Shown one piece after another: positions 53,801-63,621 of a stretch of 64,000 nt of DNA. The translations under genes were made by a program, and so were the position numbers. How positions within the stretch are numbered: position 1 is the stretch's first letter; each line of letters starts with the position of its first letter. Source of the stretch: Stenotrophomonas ginsengisoli (GTDB lineage Bacteria; Pseudomonadota; Gammaproteobacteria; Xanthomonadales; Xanthomonadaceae); assembly GCF_001431485.1 (NCBI RefSeq), contig NZ_LDJM01000022.1, forward strand, positions 1 through 64,000, written 5' to 3'. Under the pieces are notes generated by a model. It was not told the DNA's origin and made no database searches. It saw only the letters and a list, made by a program, of their open reading frames with translations.

Positions 53801-54446
53801 CACTGTTGCCCTCGGCCTGGCTGACCGAGGCCACGCCGATGGCGATCTGTCCATTGGCACCGCACACATGCACCGGGCTGGCGCTGTTGCGCGGGGCCGG
53901 GGCGGCGGTGCTGAAATCGGCGGCGTTGTTGTTGCTGTCGGTGCAGCCGTTGTCGGCGCGCACGATGGCCAGGGTGTTGCTCATCGCCGGGGCCACGGTG
54001 CCTTCGGCGCAGTTGGCGGTGCCGATGCCGACCCAGTCGACCGCTGCCGTGGGGCAGGTGCCGCTCAGGGCACTGGTGCTGTTGACCAGGGCGACCTTGG
54101 CATTGGCCCCGGCCATGGCAATGGTGCCGGTGGCATCGGCGGTGGGCAGGGCCACGGTGCCGCCAGTGCCGTCGGCCTGCTTGATCAGGTAGTAGCCGCC
54201 GGCGGCGATGCTGCCGCTCAACGGGGTGGTCTGCCAGCTGGTGCCGGTGGCCGCGGCGTACTGCACGCTCCAGCCGGCCAGGTTCACCGCGGCGGTGCCG
54301 TTGTTGTGCAGCTCGATGAAGTCGCTCTTCAGGGTGGCACCGGTGTTGCCGCCACCGCCGTACACCTGGCTGATGACCACATCGGCGTGGGCACTGCTGG
54401 ACAGCAGGACGCCGGCTAACGCGGCGCTGAGCGGGGAGATTCGCAT
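50898..54446 (-). CDS. ExeM/NucH-type extracellular endonuclease, multidomain
   Basis: The 1182-residue product has a signal peptide (ISPLSAALAGVLLSSSAHA). A lamin-tail domain (VVISQVYGGGGNTGATLKSDFIELHN, about 20-150) and a Calx-beta domain (about 195-310, AEGNSGTTAFVFNVTLN...TIINDD) follow. An OB-like region comes next (VVTTRGVVTGV...), then an endonuclease/exonuclease/phosphatase domain (about 590-910) with VATYNLQRFFDD, GAVEVEN, VMGDFNAF, QSLDHVIA and ADHDP. Two DUF11-like beta repeats complete it (about 920-1170). This is the layout of secreted ExeM-type nucleases, which degrade extracellular DNA for nutrition or biofilm dispersal. No C-terminal sorting motif is seen. The start is the ATG at the signal peptide. 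Confidence 0.85.
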   Translation of the reverse strand: MRISPLSAALAGVLLSSSAHADVVISQVYGGGGNTGATLKSDFIELHNNGTAAVNLAGWSVQYAAATGTSWQTTPLSGSIAAGGYYLIKQADGTGGTVALPTADATGTIAMAGANAKVALVNSTSALSGTCPTAAVDWVGIGTANCAEGTVAPAMSNTLAIVRADNGCTDSNNNAADFSTAAPAPRNSASPVHVCGANGQIAIGVASVSQAEGNSGTTAFVFNVTLNAPAGAGGVSLQYATRDGSASAASDYIASSGTLTIAEGQTSASITVQVNGDTDTEADETFFLDISNVQGAFPGSLAATGTIINDDFVALPISAIQGSGARSPFEGQVVTTRGVVTGVRTAGYFIQTPDSEGPHAADASRGIYVYTGAAPAANIVPGTLVAVQGTVIEYVPSADPQQPPLTELTNPTTTVLASGQPLPAPIVLTTALPSAEGPIDQLERYEGMRVTAASLTVNAPTGGSVNETQANGSGNGVFHAVVTGVQRSFREPGIQLPDALPASAPANVPRWDTNPELLAVSSGAIGAERLNLASNCRVLEVTGPLDYTFRRYTLYPETTPAVECDGFDQPRPAATPLADDINVATYNLQRFFDDVNDPAIGEPVLTSAAYDKRLNKASLAVRNYLHLPDILGAVEVENLTVLTTLANRINADAVANGQPDPRYVAYLMEGNDVGGIDVGFLVKTAEVAAGVPRVSVGVVAQHGKDTSWTEPGGTSSLLNDRPPLSLEAVVNFADGRQFPLTAIVVHQRSLNGNETDDAAGQRVRAKRHQQAVFLAELLQARQSANPAERVLVMGDFNAFEFNDGYVDAMGTITGQPSADDETIVSGDGVDLVTPDYQTLTWLLPAHDSYSYTYDGVVQSLDHVIANSAMLNAGDVEDLRISHARINADFPETARSDGNTPTRLADHDPTLVLIQLAVQQFADLGVAANADIYTVQAGQPVSFTGSVSNNGPASAEQAAVALVFNAPVTPVMGNLPAGWNCAAPVVTATTTVTCTINTLAAGASASFTSTVTTGADLAGSTLSLAVAASAQTSDPQPANNSADVHVQVTPAVVPAADLSVSLSGPANVPSTGLTTTVNATVSNIGQLAAANPVLLLEGNTLTATSSVVAAPGWSCSKVTAGNRQASFRCSAASLAAGASASFSIKANTRPVPASGVLQVNGTASTSSNDSDAGNNSGSYNGAY

Positions 54447-54671
54447 GCAGTCATTCCTTGGCAGAGGGATTACGGGAAAGGGCGGATACGAGGGGCTGCG
54501 ACAACGGCAACAGCGCTGCGTCAAAATTCTGGCGCATAAATGGTTCGTGAATATGACAGCAGCCGGGCTTGGCTGCAAAACCTCTGGCATGGCCGGCGGG
54601 CGGCTGGCACTTGCCCTGCTGGCAGATGAATGGCAAGTTCACCGCTTTGATTTGCAAGGAAAATTGACCGG

Positions 54672-56243
<1,572 letters not shown>

Positions 56244-56250
56244 ACAGGTT

Positions 56251-56270
56251 GCGGCCCGGATCCGGGCCGC
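56251..56270. terminator. GC-rich palindrome after the AbgT gene
   Basis: GCGGCCCGGATCCGGGCCGC is a perfect 20-bp palindrome, 8 bp after the stop codon. It can form a stem with a small loop but lacks a T tract. Confidence 0.4.
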
Positions 56271-56371
56271 GGCGCATTTGACGCCGGCCGCGAGGGTCGG
56301 TAATCCTCCTCCAGCCCCCCGGCCCCGGCCGGGGTTCGTCTTTCACTGAACTGTTTTTTGGGGACACCCGC

Positions 56372-57880
56372 ATGAGCGCTACTGCGCCGACCACCGAATC
56401 ACCACCGGCGCCGCTGCCGGAATTCCAGACCATCCTCGGCCATCCCAAGCCGCTGTGGATGCTGTTCATGTCCGAATTCTGGGAACGCTTCGCGTTCTAC
56501 GGCATCCGCTGGGCGATGGTGCTGTACATCGTGGCCCAGTTCCACGGCGGCGATGCCGCCGGTGAGAAGCCGGCCGCCGAACTGTACGGCGCCTACCTGG
56601 CGCTGGTGTATGCCGGTGCGATCTTCGGCGGTTACGTGGCCGACAAGCTGATCGGCTTCCAGCGCTCGATCCTGCTCGGGGCGCTGTTCATGGCCGTCGG
56701 CCTGTTCATGCTGACCTCGCCCACCGACGTGGTGTTCAAGCTGGGCCTGGCCACGATCATCGTCGGCAACGGCTTGTTCAAGCCGATCATCTCCACCATG
56801 GTCGGCAAGCTGTACCTGCAGGGCGACAGCCGCCGCGATGCGGGTTTCACCATTTTCTACATGGGCATCAACATCGGCGCGATGATTGCGCCGGTGATCA
56901 CCGGCTGGCTCGCCCGCCAGGTGTTCGGCACCAATGATGACCCGCACTACCAGTGGGTGTTCATCAGCGCCGGCATCGGCATGCTGCTGAGCCTGGTCTG
57001 GTTCTGGTTCGGCCGCAGCCAGCTCAAGGGCATCGGCCTGCCGGCTGCCGGCCAGCAGGGCATCGGCCGCGTGCTGATGGTCGCCATCCTCGGTGCGTTG
57101 GTCGGCATCCCGCTGTTCTTCTTCCTGCTCACCATCGATGCCAGCATCCTGCAGACCATCCTGATGACGCTGTTCGTGGTGCCGGCGGTGATGTTGCTCA
57201 TCGAAGGCATCCGCGGCGGCAAGGTGGCCCGCGACATGGTGATCGCGATGCTGATCATCTTCGTGTTCAACGTGCTGTTCTGGATGTTCTTCGAACAGGC
57301 CGGCAGCTCGTTCACCTTCCTCGCCGACAAGATCGTCAACCGCGAATTCGGCAGCTGGACCTTCCCGCTGGAATGGTTCCAGTCGGTCAACTCGGTGGCC
57401 ATCATCGCCTTTGCCCCGGTCATGGCCTGGATGTGGGTCAAGATGGGCCGCGCCAATCCGTCGATCCCGCGCAAGTTCGGCCTGGGCCTGATCTTCAACG
57501 GCCTGGCCTTCCTGCTGCTGATGGTGGCCCTGTCGAGCATGGTCGATGGCAGCGGCAAGATTCCGTTCTGGACCCTGTTCGCGGTGTATGTGATCCAGTC
57601 CATCGGTGAGCTGTGCCTGTCGCCGATCGGCCTGTCGATGACCACCAAGCTGGCTCCGGCACGCCTGAGCGGCATGGCCATGGGCTGCTGGTTCCTGTCC
57701 ATCGCCATCGGCAACAACCTGGCCGGTATCTTCGCCGGCAAGGTCAGCGGCGAGGACGGCATGACCGCGGCCTCGGCGCAGTCCGGCTACACCTTCGGCT
57801 TCTATGCACTGGTTGGCGCTGGCGTGGTCCTGTTCCTGATCGCTCCGCTGGTCAACAAGCTGATGCACGGGGTCAAGTAA
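56372..57880 (+). CDS. POT-family proton-coupled oligopeptide transporter
   Basis: The 502-residue product is an MFS peptide transporter of the POT/PTR2 family. It carries the ExxERFxxYG motif in SEFWERFAFYGIRWAMVLYI, the FYMGINIGAMIAPVITGWLA PTR signature and the late SIGELCLSPIGLSMTTKLAPA. It has about 14 membrane helices and should import di- and tripeptides with protons. It ends at a strong terminator. Together with the secreted protease it fits peptide use. The substrate range within the family cannot be read from sequence. Confidence 0.9.
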   Translation: MSATAPTTESPPAPLPEFQTILGHPKPLWMLFMSEFWERFAFYGIRWAMVLYIVAQFHGGDAAGEKPAAELYGAYLALVYAGAIFGGYVADKLIGFQRSILLGALFMAVGLFMLTSPTDVVFKLGLATIIVGNGLFKPIISTMVGKLYLQGDSRRDAGFTIFYMGINIGAMIAPVITGWLARQVFGTNDDPHYQWVFISAGIGMLLSLVWFWFGRSQLKGIGLPAAGQQGIGRVLMVAILGALVGIPLFFFLLTIDASILQTILMTLFVVPAVMLLIEGIRGGKVARDMVIAMLIIFVFNVLFWMFFEQAGSSFTFLADKIVNREFGSWTFPLEWFQSVNSVAIIAFAPVMAWMWVKMGRANPSIPRKFGLGLIFNGLAFLLLMVALSSMVDGSGKIPFWTLFAVYVIQSIGELCLSPIGLSMTTKLAPARLSGMAMGCWFLSIAIGNNLAGIFAGKVSGEDGMTAASAQSGYTFGFYALVGAGVVLFLIAPLVNKLMHGVK

Positions 57881-57906
57881 GTCCCTGCCCGCAGGTGACC
57901 TGCAAG

Positions 57907-57936
57907 GCGGCGTCCGGCAACGGGCGCCGCTTTTTT
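57907..57936 (+). terminator. Rho-independent terminator after the POT transporter
   Basis: GCGGCGTCCG pairs with CGGGCGCCGC (one G-T pair) around GCAA and is followed by six T residues, 26 bp after the stop. Confidence 0.9.
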
Positions 57937-58020
57937 GTGGATCAAGAAAATCCACCGGCGGCCGCTAACCCGGTCAGGGACGCCTTGGCGGCCCATCACT
58001 GTCGCTACCGCCCTGGCCCC

Positions 58021-59202
58021 ATGTCCGACACTGCACTTGCCCCCGCGCCGTTGACCGAAGCGACCACCGTGTCGCTGCCGCCCGTGGCCAGCCTGCTCGA
58101 CGACCACGCCCCGCCCGATGCCGTGCTGGGGCAGGGCGATGCACCGGAGCTGGACCCGGAGCAGGACGGGCCGGAAGGCGGGATCGCCGACGAGGGCGAG
58201 CCGCAGTGGGGGCAATGGCGCCTGCCGGCGGTGACCATTCCCGACAACCTGCGCCTGCAGACCGCGGTGGCGCGGCTGGTGGTGCAGAAGCAGCGCATCG
58301 ACGCGATCGTGCGCGAGGGCCAGCTCGATGGCCTGTGGCCGGTGTCCTGGCTGGGCCTGGACGGGCGCAGCATCGACCTGTCCGCCTTCGTGCAGTCGGT
58401 GCTGCCGTTCATTCCGGAAAACGGCCAGGGCCAGGTGGCCGCCGGCCGGGTCAACCTCAAGTACACCCTGGGCGATGACAGCCGCTGGGGCCGCAGCCAG
58501 GTGGCCCGGCCGCGGGCGCTGGCCGAGCGCCTGGGGGCAGACGAACGTGCCATCACCGGCAAGCCGGACCTGGCCGAGGTCAGCCTGATTTCGCCGCTGG
58601 GCCTTTGCGTACCCACCCAGGGCAAGTCGCGGGTCGGCTTCCTGCGCCAGATGGGCGCGGCCAGCATGGCCGCGCGGGTCACCGCGCTGGCCTATCCCTC
58701 CCCCAGCCAGCTGGCGCTGTACGCGGTGGCCCCGGGCGGGCATTCGCAGGTGTGGTGCGTGCTGGACCAGCGTCAGCTGCGCCGGCTGGAGGCACACTGG
58801 CTCAGCGTGCCCCTGCTCAATGGCTATGGCGTGGCCGAGCCCAAGCCGTGGCCGGAGAGCTGGCCGCCGGTCGAAGCGGTGGCCCAGGCCCTGGCCGAAT
58901 GCCGTGGCAAGGGCGTGCCGGAAGTGGACCTGGCCGCGCTGTCGCAGCGGCTCACGCGCGAGGCGCTGGGCATGCGCTGGGTCAGCACCAACCTGCTGCA
59001 GATGCGCAACTGGGTGCCGCGCTGGCGCTTCTTCCTGTCCAGCTTCATCGGCCTGCCGGTGCTGTTCCTGCTGCTGGCCATGCTGGCCCTGCCGCGCGCC
59101 ATTGAAGCGGCCGCGGTGGCGGCGATCCTCGGCTTTGCCGGCGGCGCGGTGGCCGCGCTGGCGGTGCCGTGGGTGATCGCGCGCCAGCGTGACGTGAACT
59201 GA
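58021..59202 (+). CDS. Membrane protein, unknown function
   Basis: The 393-residue product is not recognised. It begins with an acidic low-complexity stretch (about 1-60), then a soluble alpha/beta region (60-330) containing NLRLQTAVARLVVQKQRIDAIV and RPRALAERLGADERAITG. It ends with two closely spaced hydrophobic helices (about 336-358 and 364-386) and a short basic tail. The long cytoplasmic part with a C-terminal hairpin anchor is unusual. The ATG was chosen because longer in-frame starts run through the POT gene and its terminator. It is convergent with the MarR-type gene. Confidence 0.6.
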   Translation: MSDTALAPAPLTEATTVSLPPVASLLDDHAPPDAVLGQGDAPELDPEQDGPEGGIADEGEPQWGQWRLPAVTIPDNLRLQTAVARLVVQKQRIDAIVREGQLDGLWPVSWLGLDGRSIDLSAFVQSVLPFIPENGQGQVAAGRVNLKYTLGDDSRWGRSQVARPRALAERLGADERAITGKPDLAEVSLISPLGLCVPTQGKSRVGFLRQMGAASMAARVTALAYPSPSQLALYAVAPGGHSQVWCVLDQRQLRRLEAHWLSVPLLNGYGVAEPKPWPESWPPVEAVAQALAECRGKGVPEVDLAALSQRLTREALGMRWVSTNLLQMRNWVPRWRFFLSSFIGLPVLFLLLAMLALPRAIEAAAVAAILGFAGGAVAALAVPWVIARQRDVN

Positions 59203-59227
59203 GCCGGCCTCGCGGGCCGGCAGCACC

Positions 59228-59710
59228 TCATTCCTGTGGCGGCATCCGCGCCACGCCGTGTTCGCCCAGGCGCAGCACCAGGGTCTCCAGCAGCGCCTCT
59301 TCTTCCTCGCTGAGCACGCTCATCAGGCGGCGCTCCATCTCCAGCACCATCGGCGCAATCGTCTCGTAGACCTCGTAGCCGGCCGCCGACAGGGCCAGCA
59401 CCGAGCGGCGGCGGTCATCGCCGTGGGTCTCGCGCTTGATGAAGCCGCGTTCCAGCAGGCGGGCCACGGCGCGCGAGACGGCCACCTTGTCCATCGCCGA
59501 ATGGTCGGAGACCTCGCTGGCCGAGGAGCCCGGATACAGCGCCAGGATGGTGATCACCCGCCATTCCGGGATGGCCAGGCCGTAACGCTCGCCGTACAGG
59601 CGGGCAATGTTGGCGCTGACGCGGTTGGACAACACGCTCAGGCGGAACGGCAAAAACTGTTCCAGGTCCAGCAAAACGCGGGAGGGAACGCTGGCTTCAG
59701 GCTTGCTCAT
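59228..59710 (-). CDS. MarR-family transcription regulator
   Basis: The 160-residue product is a winged-helix MarR regulator: FRLSVLSNRVSANIARLYGERYGLAIPEWRVITILALYPGSSASEVSDHSAMDKVAVSRAVARLLERGFIKRE spans the DNA-binding core, followed by a DDRRRSVLALSAAGYEVYE wing and a C-terminal dimerisation helix. It is divergent from hppD, so it probably controls the tyrosine catabolic genes in response to a pathway intermediate; that link is inferred from gene order. The ATG was preferred over a GTG four codons upstream. Confidence 0.85.
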   Translation of the reverse strand: MSKPEASVPSRVLLDLEQFLPFRLSVLSNRVSANIARLYGERYGLAIPEWRVITILALYPGSSASEVSDHSAMDKVAVSRAVARLLERGFIKRETHGDDRRRSVLALSAAGYEVYETIAPMVLEMERRLMSVLSEEEEALLETLVLRLGEHGVARMPPQE

Positions 59711-59829
59711 GCTGCAGTGCACCTTGCTGGTGGTTTCATGTGTAACTATAACCTTGGCAACCCTACGGGGATCAATGTCATTCCTCCCGGATGCCGGCGC
59801 GGTAACGGGATGGCCAGCGGAGGTAATCC
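59711..59829. promoter_or_regulatory. Divergent control region of MarR gene and hppD
   Basis: This 119-bp gap between divergent genes has an AT-rich core (GTTTCATGTGTAACTATAACC, near 59737) in otherwise GC-rich DNA. It should contain both promoters and the likely operator of the MarR protein. A GCGGAGGT ribosome site for hppD lies at its right end. No perfect palindrome was found in the core. Confidence 0.45.
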
Positions 59830-60930
59830 ATGAACAGCGTACTTTCCCACACCTCGCCCGATCCGGGGATGGTTGTCACTACTTTCGACAACCCGATGGG
59901 CATCAACGGCTTTGAATTCGTCGAATTCGCCGCCCCCGAAGGGCAGGCTGCCGGCATGGCGCAGTACCTGCGCAGCCTGGGTTTCACCGCCATCGCACAG
60001 CACCGCAAGCGCGCCATCACCCTGTTCCGTCAGGGCACCATCAACTTCCTGCTCAACCAGGAAAGCAGTGGTTTTGCCGCCGAGTTTGCCGCTGCCCACG
60101 GGCCGTCGGCCTGCGGCTTTGCGATCCGCTTCAAGACCGCGCCGGACCAGGTGCTGGCCCATGCCCTGGGCAATGGCGGGGAAGTGTTTGCCGACGCGCT
60201 GGAAAGCCGTGCGGTGGACTTCCCGGTGATCAAGGGCATCGGCGACTGCATGCTGTATCTGGTCGATGACGGCAGCGAGGATGTGTATGCCGATTTCGAG
60301 CCGCTGGACGGGGTGGACCAGCACCCGGTGGGCTTCGGCCTGACCTTCATCGACCACCTGACCCACAACCTGTTCCTGGGCAACATGGCGCGCTGGTCGG
60401 ACTACTACGAGAAGCTGTTCAACTTCCGCGAGATCCGCTACTTCGACATCAAGGGCGCCAAGACCGGCCTGCTGTCCAAGGCGATGACCGCGCCGGACGG
60501 CATCGTGCGCATCCCGCTCAACGAGTCCTCCGACGAGAAGAGCCAGATCAATGAATACCTGCGTGCCTACAACGGCGAGGGCATCCAGCACATCGCCCTG
60601 TTCACCAATGACATCTACGCCAGCGTGGAAGCCATGCGCGCGGCCGGGGTGGCCTTCCTGGATACCCCGCAGACCTATTTCGACGTGATCGACGTGCGCG
60701 TGCCGGGCCATGGCGAGGATGTGGAGCGCCTGCGCCGCAACGCAATCCTGATCGACGCCGACCCGGAGACCAAGACCCGCAAGCTGCTGCAGATCTTCAC
60801 CCAGAACGCATTCGGCCCGATCTTCTTCGAGATCATCCAGCGCAAGGGCAACGAAGGTTTTGGCGAGGGCAATTTCCAGGCCCTGTTCGAATCGATCGAA
60901 CGCGACCAGATGCGCCGCGGCGTGCTGTAA
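59830..60930 (+). CDS. hppD: 4-hydroxyphenylpyruvate dioxygenase
   Basis: The 366-residue product converts 4-hydroxyphenylpyruvate to homogentisate, the second step of tyrosine breakdown. It has two VOC domains. The non-haem iron ligands are His176 (FIDHLTHN), His254 (IQHIALFT) and Glu334 (GPIFFEIIQRKG), and the C-terminal GFGEGNFQALFESIERDQ is the family's closing helix. Length is normal and the protein is cytoplasmic. GGAGG precedes the ATG. The gene heads a same-strand run with an unknown gene and hmgA, and is divergent from the MarR gene. Confidence 0.95.
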   Translation: MNSVLSHTSPDPGMVVTTFDNPMGINGFEFVEFAAPEGQAAGMAQYLRSLGFTAIAQHRKRAITLFRQGTINFLLNQESSGFAAEFAAAHGPSACGFAIRFKTAPDQVLAHALGNGGEVFADALESRAVDFPVIKGIGDCMLYLVDDGSEDVYADFEPLDGVDQHPVGFGLTFIDHLTHNLFLGNMARWSDYYEKLFNFREIRYFDIKGAKTGLLSKAMTAPDGIVRIPLNESSDEKSQINEYLRAYNGEGIQHIALFTNDIYASVEAMRAAGVAFLDTPQTYFDVIDVRVPGHGEDVERLRRNAILIDADPETKTRKLLQIFTQNAFGPIFFEIIQRKGNEGFGEGNFQALFESIERDQMRRGVL

Positions 60931-60961
60931 GGTTGCCAGCCCTTTAGCGAGTAACTGTGCC

Positions 60962-61420
60962 ATGTTGAGCGAACTGATCACCCTGCTGACCTGCGATGAC
61001 ATGCAGGGCAAGGAACTGGCCGACGCGGTGTCGCGGATCAAGGCCTCGCCGATGGATCCGGAGCTGGACTGGATCGAGGGCGACAGCGAGGCCGAGTACA
61101 TGCAGTTCGCGGTGCTGGCCGAGCTGGGCGATTACTTCGCCGTGGGCCATCAGGCCGGGCAGCTGCACGAGGAAATCAGCGAGCAGTTCGCCGCCCCGCT
61201 GGCGGCCCTGACCGATGCGCAGATGCCGCTGGAGGAATATTTCCAGTGGCTGGACGCGCAGCTGGCCGGCCGAGCCAAGCCCTACGAGCTGCTGCTGTGG
61301 GGCAACTTCTTCGATGACGACGTGTACACCTTCATTGTCCGCCGTGCTGATACCGCGCGCATCCTGAGCCTGGCCGCCGAGCTGGGCCTGCAGGTGGCGC
61401 CGGCGGCCAGCGCCGGCTGA
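60962..61420 (+). CDS. Unknown protein encoded between hppD and hmgA
   Basis: The 152-residue product is acidic and helical, with no signal peptide, membrane segment or recognised motif; a typical stretch is [27 protein letters not shown]. It starts 31 bp after hppD and ends 29 bp before hmgA on the same strand, so it probably belongs to the same operon. Position suggests a role linked to tyrosine breakdown, but no reaction can be assigned; two further pathway steps (maleylacetoacetate isomerase, fumarylacetoacetase) have different, recognisable folds and are not this protein. The ribosome site is weak. Confidence 0.6.
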   Translation: MLSELITLLTCDDMQGKELADAVSRIKASPMDPELDWIEGDSEAEYMQFAVLAELGDYFAVGHQAGQLHEEISEQFAAPLAALTDAQMPLEEYFQWLDAQLAGRAKPYELLLWGNFFDDDVYTFIVRRADTARILSLAAELGLQVAPAASAG

Positions 61421-61449
61421 TTGCGACCGCCCCTGACCGGGCTTTCCAT

Positions 61450-62757
61450 GTGAGCCAGACCATGCCCCAGAACCACACCGCCTACATGACCGGCTTCGGC
61501 AACGAATTCGCCACCGAGGCGGTGCCCGGCACCTTGCCGCTGGGGCGCAACTCGCCGCAGAAGGTGGCCCATGGCCTGTATGCCGAACAGCTCACCGGCA
61601 GCGCCTTTACCGCCCCGCGCGGGGCCAACCGGCGCAGCTGGCTGTACCGCATCCGCCCGTCGGTGATGCACGGCAGCTTCTCGGCCTTGCCGGCCGGGGC
61701 TTTCCACAACGATTTTGCCAGCCCGGCACCGCCGGACCAGCTGCGCTGGAACCCGTTGCCCGACGCCGCGCCCGGGGTGGATTTCATCGATGGCCTGTAC
61801 ACCATGGGCGGCAATGGCGGCCCGGCCGCGCATACCGGCCTGGGCATCCACCTGTATGCGGCCAGTGCCTCGATGCCGGCGCGTTTTTTCTACAACGCCG
61901 ATGCCGAAATGCTGATCGTGCCGCAGGCCGGTCGCTTGCTGCTTCGCACCGAGCTGGGGGTGCTGGAGATCGAGCCGCAGCAGATTGCCGTGATCCCGCG
62001 TGGGCTGCGCTTTGCCGTGGACCTGCCCGATGGCAGCGCCCGTGGCTATGTCTGCGAGAACTTCGGGGCGCTGCTCAAGCTGCCCGACCTGGGCCCGATC
62101 GGCGCCAATGGCCTGGCCAACCCGCGTGACTTTGAAACCCCGCAGGCGGCCTTCGAGCAGCGGGAGGGGGATTTCGAGCTGGTGGCCAAGTTCGATGGTG
62201 CCCTGTGGCGTGCCGACATCGGCCACAGCCCGCTGGATGTGGTGGGCTGGCACGGCAACTACGCGCCGTACCGCTACGACCTGCGCCGCTTCAACACCAT
62301 CGGCTCGATCAGCTTCGACCACCCGGACCCGTCGATCTTTCTGGTTCTGCATTCGCCCAGCGATACGCCCGGCACCAGCAACATCGACTTTGTGATCTTC
62401 CCGCCGCGCTGGCTGGTGGCCCAGGACACCTTCCGTCCGCCGTGGTTCCACCGCAACATCGCCAGCGAGTTCATGGGCCTGATCCATGGCGCCTACGACG
62501 CCAAGGCCGAGGGCTTCGTGCCCGGTGGCAGTTCACTGCACAACTGCATGAGCGGGCATGGCCCGGATGCGGCGACCTTCGACAAGGCCAGCAACGCCGA
62601 TCTGTCCAAGCCGGACGTGATCAGCGACACCATGGCCTTCATGTTCGAAAGCCGCGGCATCATCCGCCCTGCCGCGCAGGCGTTGACCGCCGCGCACCGC
62701 CAGGCTCAGTACCAGAAGTGCTGGAGTGGCTTGACCGCGGGCTTCGCTGCGGACTGA
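61450..62757 (+). CDS. hmgA: Homogentisate 1,2-dioxygenase
   Basis: The 435-residue product opens the homogentisate ring to maleylacetoacetate. It starts with the family hallmark [19 protein letters not shown], continues with [15 protein letters not shown] and [17 protein letters not shown], and the iron-ligand region reads [18 protein letters not shown] and [15 protein letters not shown]. Length matches the family. The start is a GTG; an ATG four codons later is equally plausible. It follows hppD in the same operon, while the remaining pathway genes (maleylacetoacetate isomerase, fumarylacetoacetase) are not in the window. Its 3' end overlaps a gene on the other strand by 52 nt. Confidence 0.95.
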   Translation: MSQTMPQNHTAYMTGFGNEFATEAVPGTLPLGRNSPQKVAHGLYAEQLTGSAFTAPRGANRRSWLYRIRPSVMHGSFSALPAGAFHNDFASPAPPDQLRWNPLPDAAPGVDFIDGLYTMGGNGGPAAHTGLGIHLYAASASMPARFFYNADAEMLIVPQAGRLLLRTELGVLEIEPQQIAVIPRGLRFAVDLPDGSARGYVCENFGALLKLPDLGPIGANGLANPRDFETPQAAFEQREGDFELVAKFDGALWRADIGHSPLDVVGWHGNYAPYRYDLRRFNTIGSISFDHPDPSIFLVLHSPSDTPGTSNIDFVIFPPRWLVAQDTFRPPWFHRNIASEFMGLIHGAYDAKAEGFVPGGSSLHNCMSGHGPDAATFDKASNADLSKPDVISDTMAFMFESRGIIRPAAQALTAAHRQAQYQKCWSGLTAGFAAD

Positions 62758-63305
62758 CGCAGCTGCTCCAGGCGCTCCAGCTGCGCATACGGCAGCAGCT
62801 GGGGCAACTTGCGTTCGGCCTCGTCGGCGGTGCGTTCGCCCATGGCCGGGGCCAGGCAATCCAGCACGCTGGCCAGGATGCGCAAGCCGGCATCGCCTTC
62901 GCCGGCTTGTTGCAGTTGCCATTCCCAACCGCGTGCCACCGGCTCGGCATGCTGGCCGACCAGATCCAGCAGGTGCTGGCGGGCAGCCTCGAAGCTGCGC
63001 TCCGGCCGCGGGGCAGGGCGGCCCTGGCTGATCACGCCCGAGGCCGGGGTGATGTAGCGGCCGTTGCCGTGCTCATGCAGGTAGCCACGCTGGTACAGCA
63101 GTTCCAGCACCGCGCCGCTGCCGGGCCCGAGCAGCTGGCCCAGCTCCTGCACGCTGCGCTGGCCATCGGCCAGGATCAGGGCCCGACGCTGCAGCAGGCT
63201 CAGTTCGCCGCGCACGTTGTGCTGCAGGCTGTTGTAGGCCTGGGCGGTCTTGCCCAGGCGCAGGTGCGGCTGCAGGGCAGGGGTGGGCGGTTGGCTGCTG
63301 GCCAT
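62706..63305 (-). CDS. Putative winged-helix protein, unknown function
   Basis: The 199-residue product shows a region (about 30-90) that reads like a winged helix: [46 protein letters not shown], followed by a C-terminal helical domain with [15 protein letters not shown] and [14 protein letters not shown]. No family is recognised. The ATG with AAGGAG 6 nt upstream was chosen over an ATG two codons earlier. Its last 52 nt overlap the end of hmgA on the opposite strand, which is unusual but possible. It lies 10 bp downstream of the next leftward gene and is probably cotranscribed with it. Confidence 0.6.
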   Translation of the reverse strand: MASSQPPTPALQPHLRLGKTAQAYNSLQHNVRGELSLLQRRALILADGQRSVQELGQLLGPGSGAVLELLYQRGYLHEHGNGRYITPASGVISQGRPAPRPERSFEAARQHLLDLVGQHAEPVARGWEWQLQQAGEGDAGLRILASVLDCLAPAMGERTADEAERKLPQLLPYAQLERLEQLRQSAAKPAVKPLQHFWY

Positions 63306-63315
63306 GGACATCTCC

Positions 63316-63621
63316 TTACAGCGACAGGGCAAGCCGGGTCATGTCCTGCAGCCAGCCCTGTGCGTTGGCCTGGGGCAACAGCACCACGCAGGCCACCGCA
63401 GTGGCCAGCACGGCCAGGCGCCCACGGGCGCGCAGGCTGCGCAGCAGTACCAGCGTGGTCAACACCAGCACCGACAGCAGTGGCAGCCACAACAGCGGCA
63501 TCAGCAGGGTTTGCAGGCCAGCGTGCAGGGCGTTGACCAGGGTGTCGGCTGCCTGGGCAGCGCGGGATGCCAACAGGTCAGGTGATCCGGCCAGGCCGGA
63601 CGGCATCGGGAGCAGGAACAT
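63316..63621 (-). CDS. Small membrane protein, unknown function
   Basis: The 101-residue product has two hydrophobic helices (about 38-60, LLMPLLWLPLLSVLVLTTLVLL, and 68-83, RLAVLATAVACVVLLP) and short polar ends. It is probably an inner-membrane protein. The start at MFLLPMPSGL was chosen because longer frames add an Arg/Pro-rich leader with no coding character; the ribosome site is weak. It lies 10 bp upstream of the winged-helix gene on the same strand, which suggests a two-gene operon. Confidence 0.5.
   Translation of the reverse strand: MFLLPMPSGLAGSPDLLASRAAQAADTLVNALHAGLQTLLMPLLWLPLLSVLVLTTLVLLRSLRARGRLAVLATAVACVVLLPQANAQGWLQDMTRLALSL

Noticed and set aside
52209-54419. Rightward frame of 736 codons opposite the secreted nuclease gene
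   Set aside because: Composition is low-complexity Gly/His/Val and the opposite strand has recognisable domains in order.
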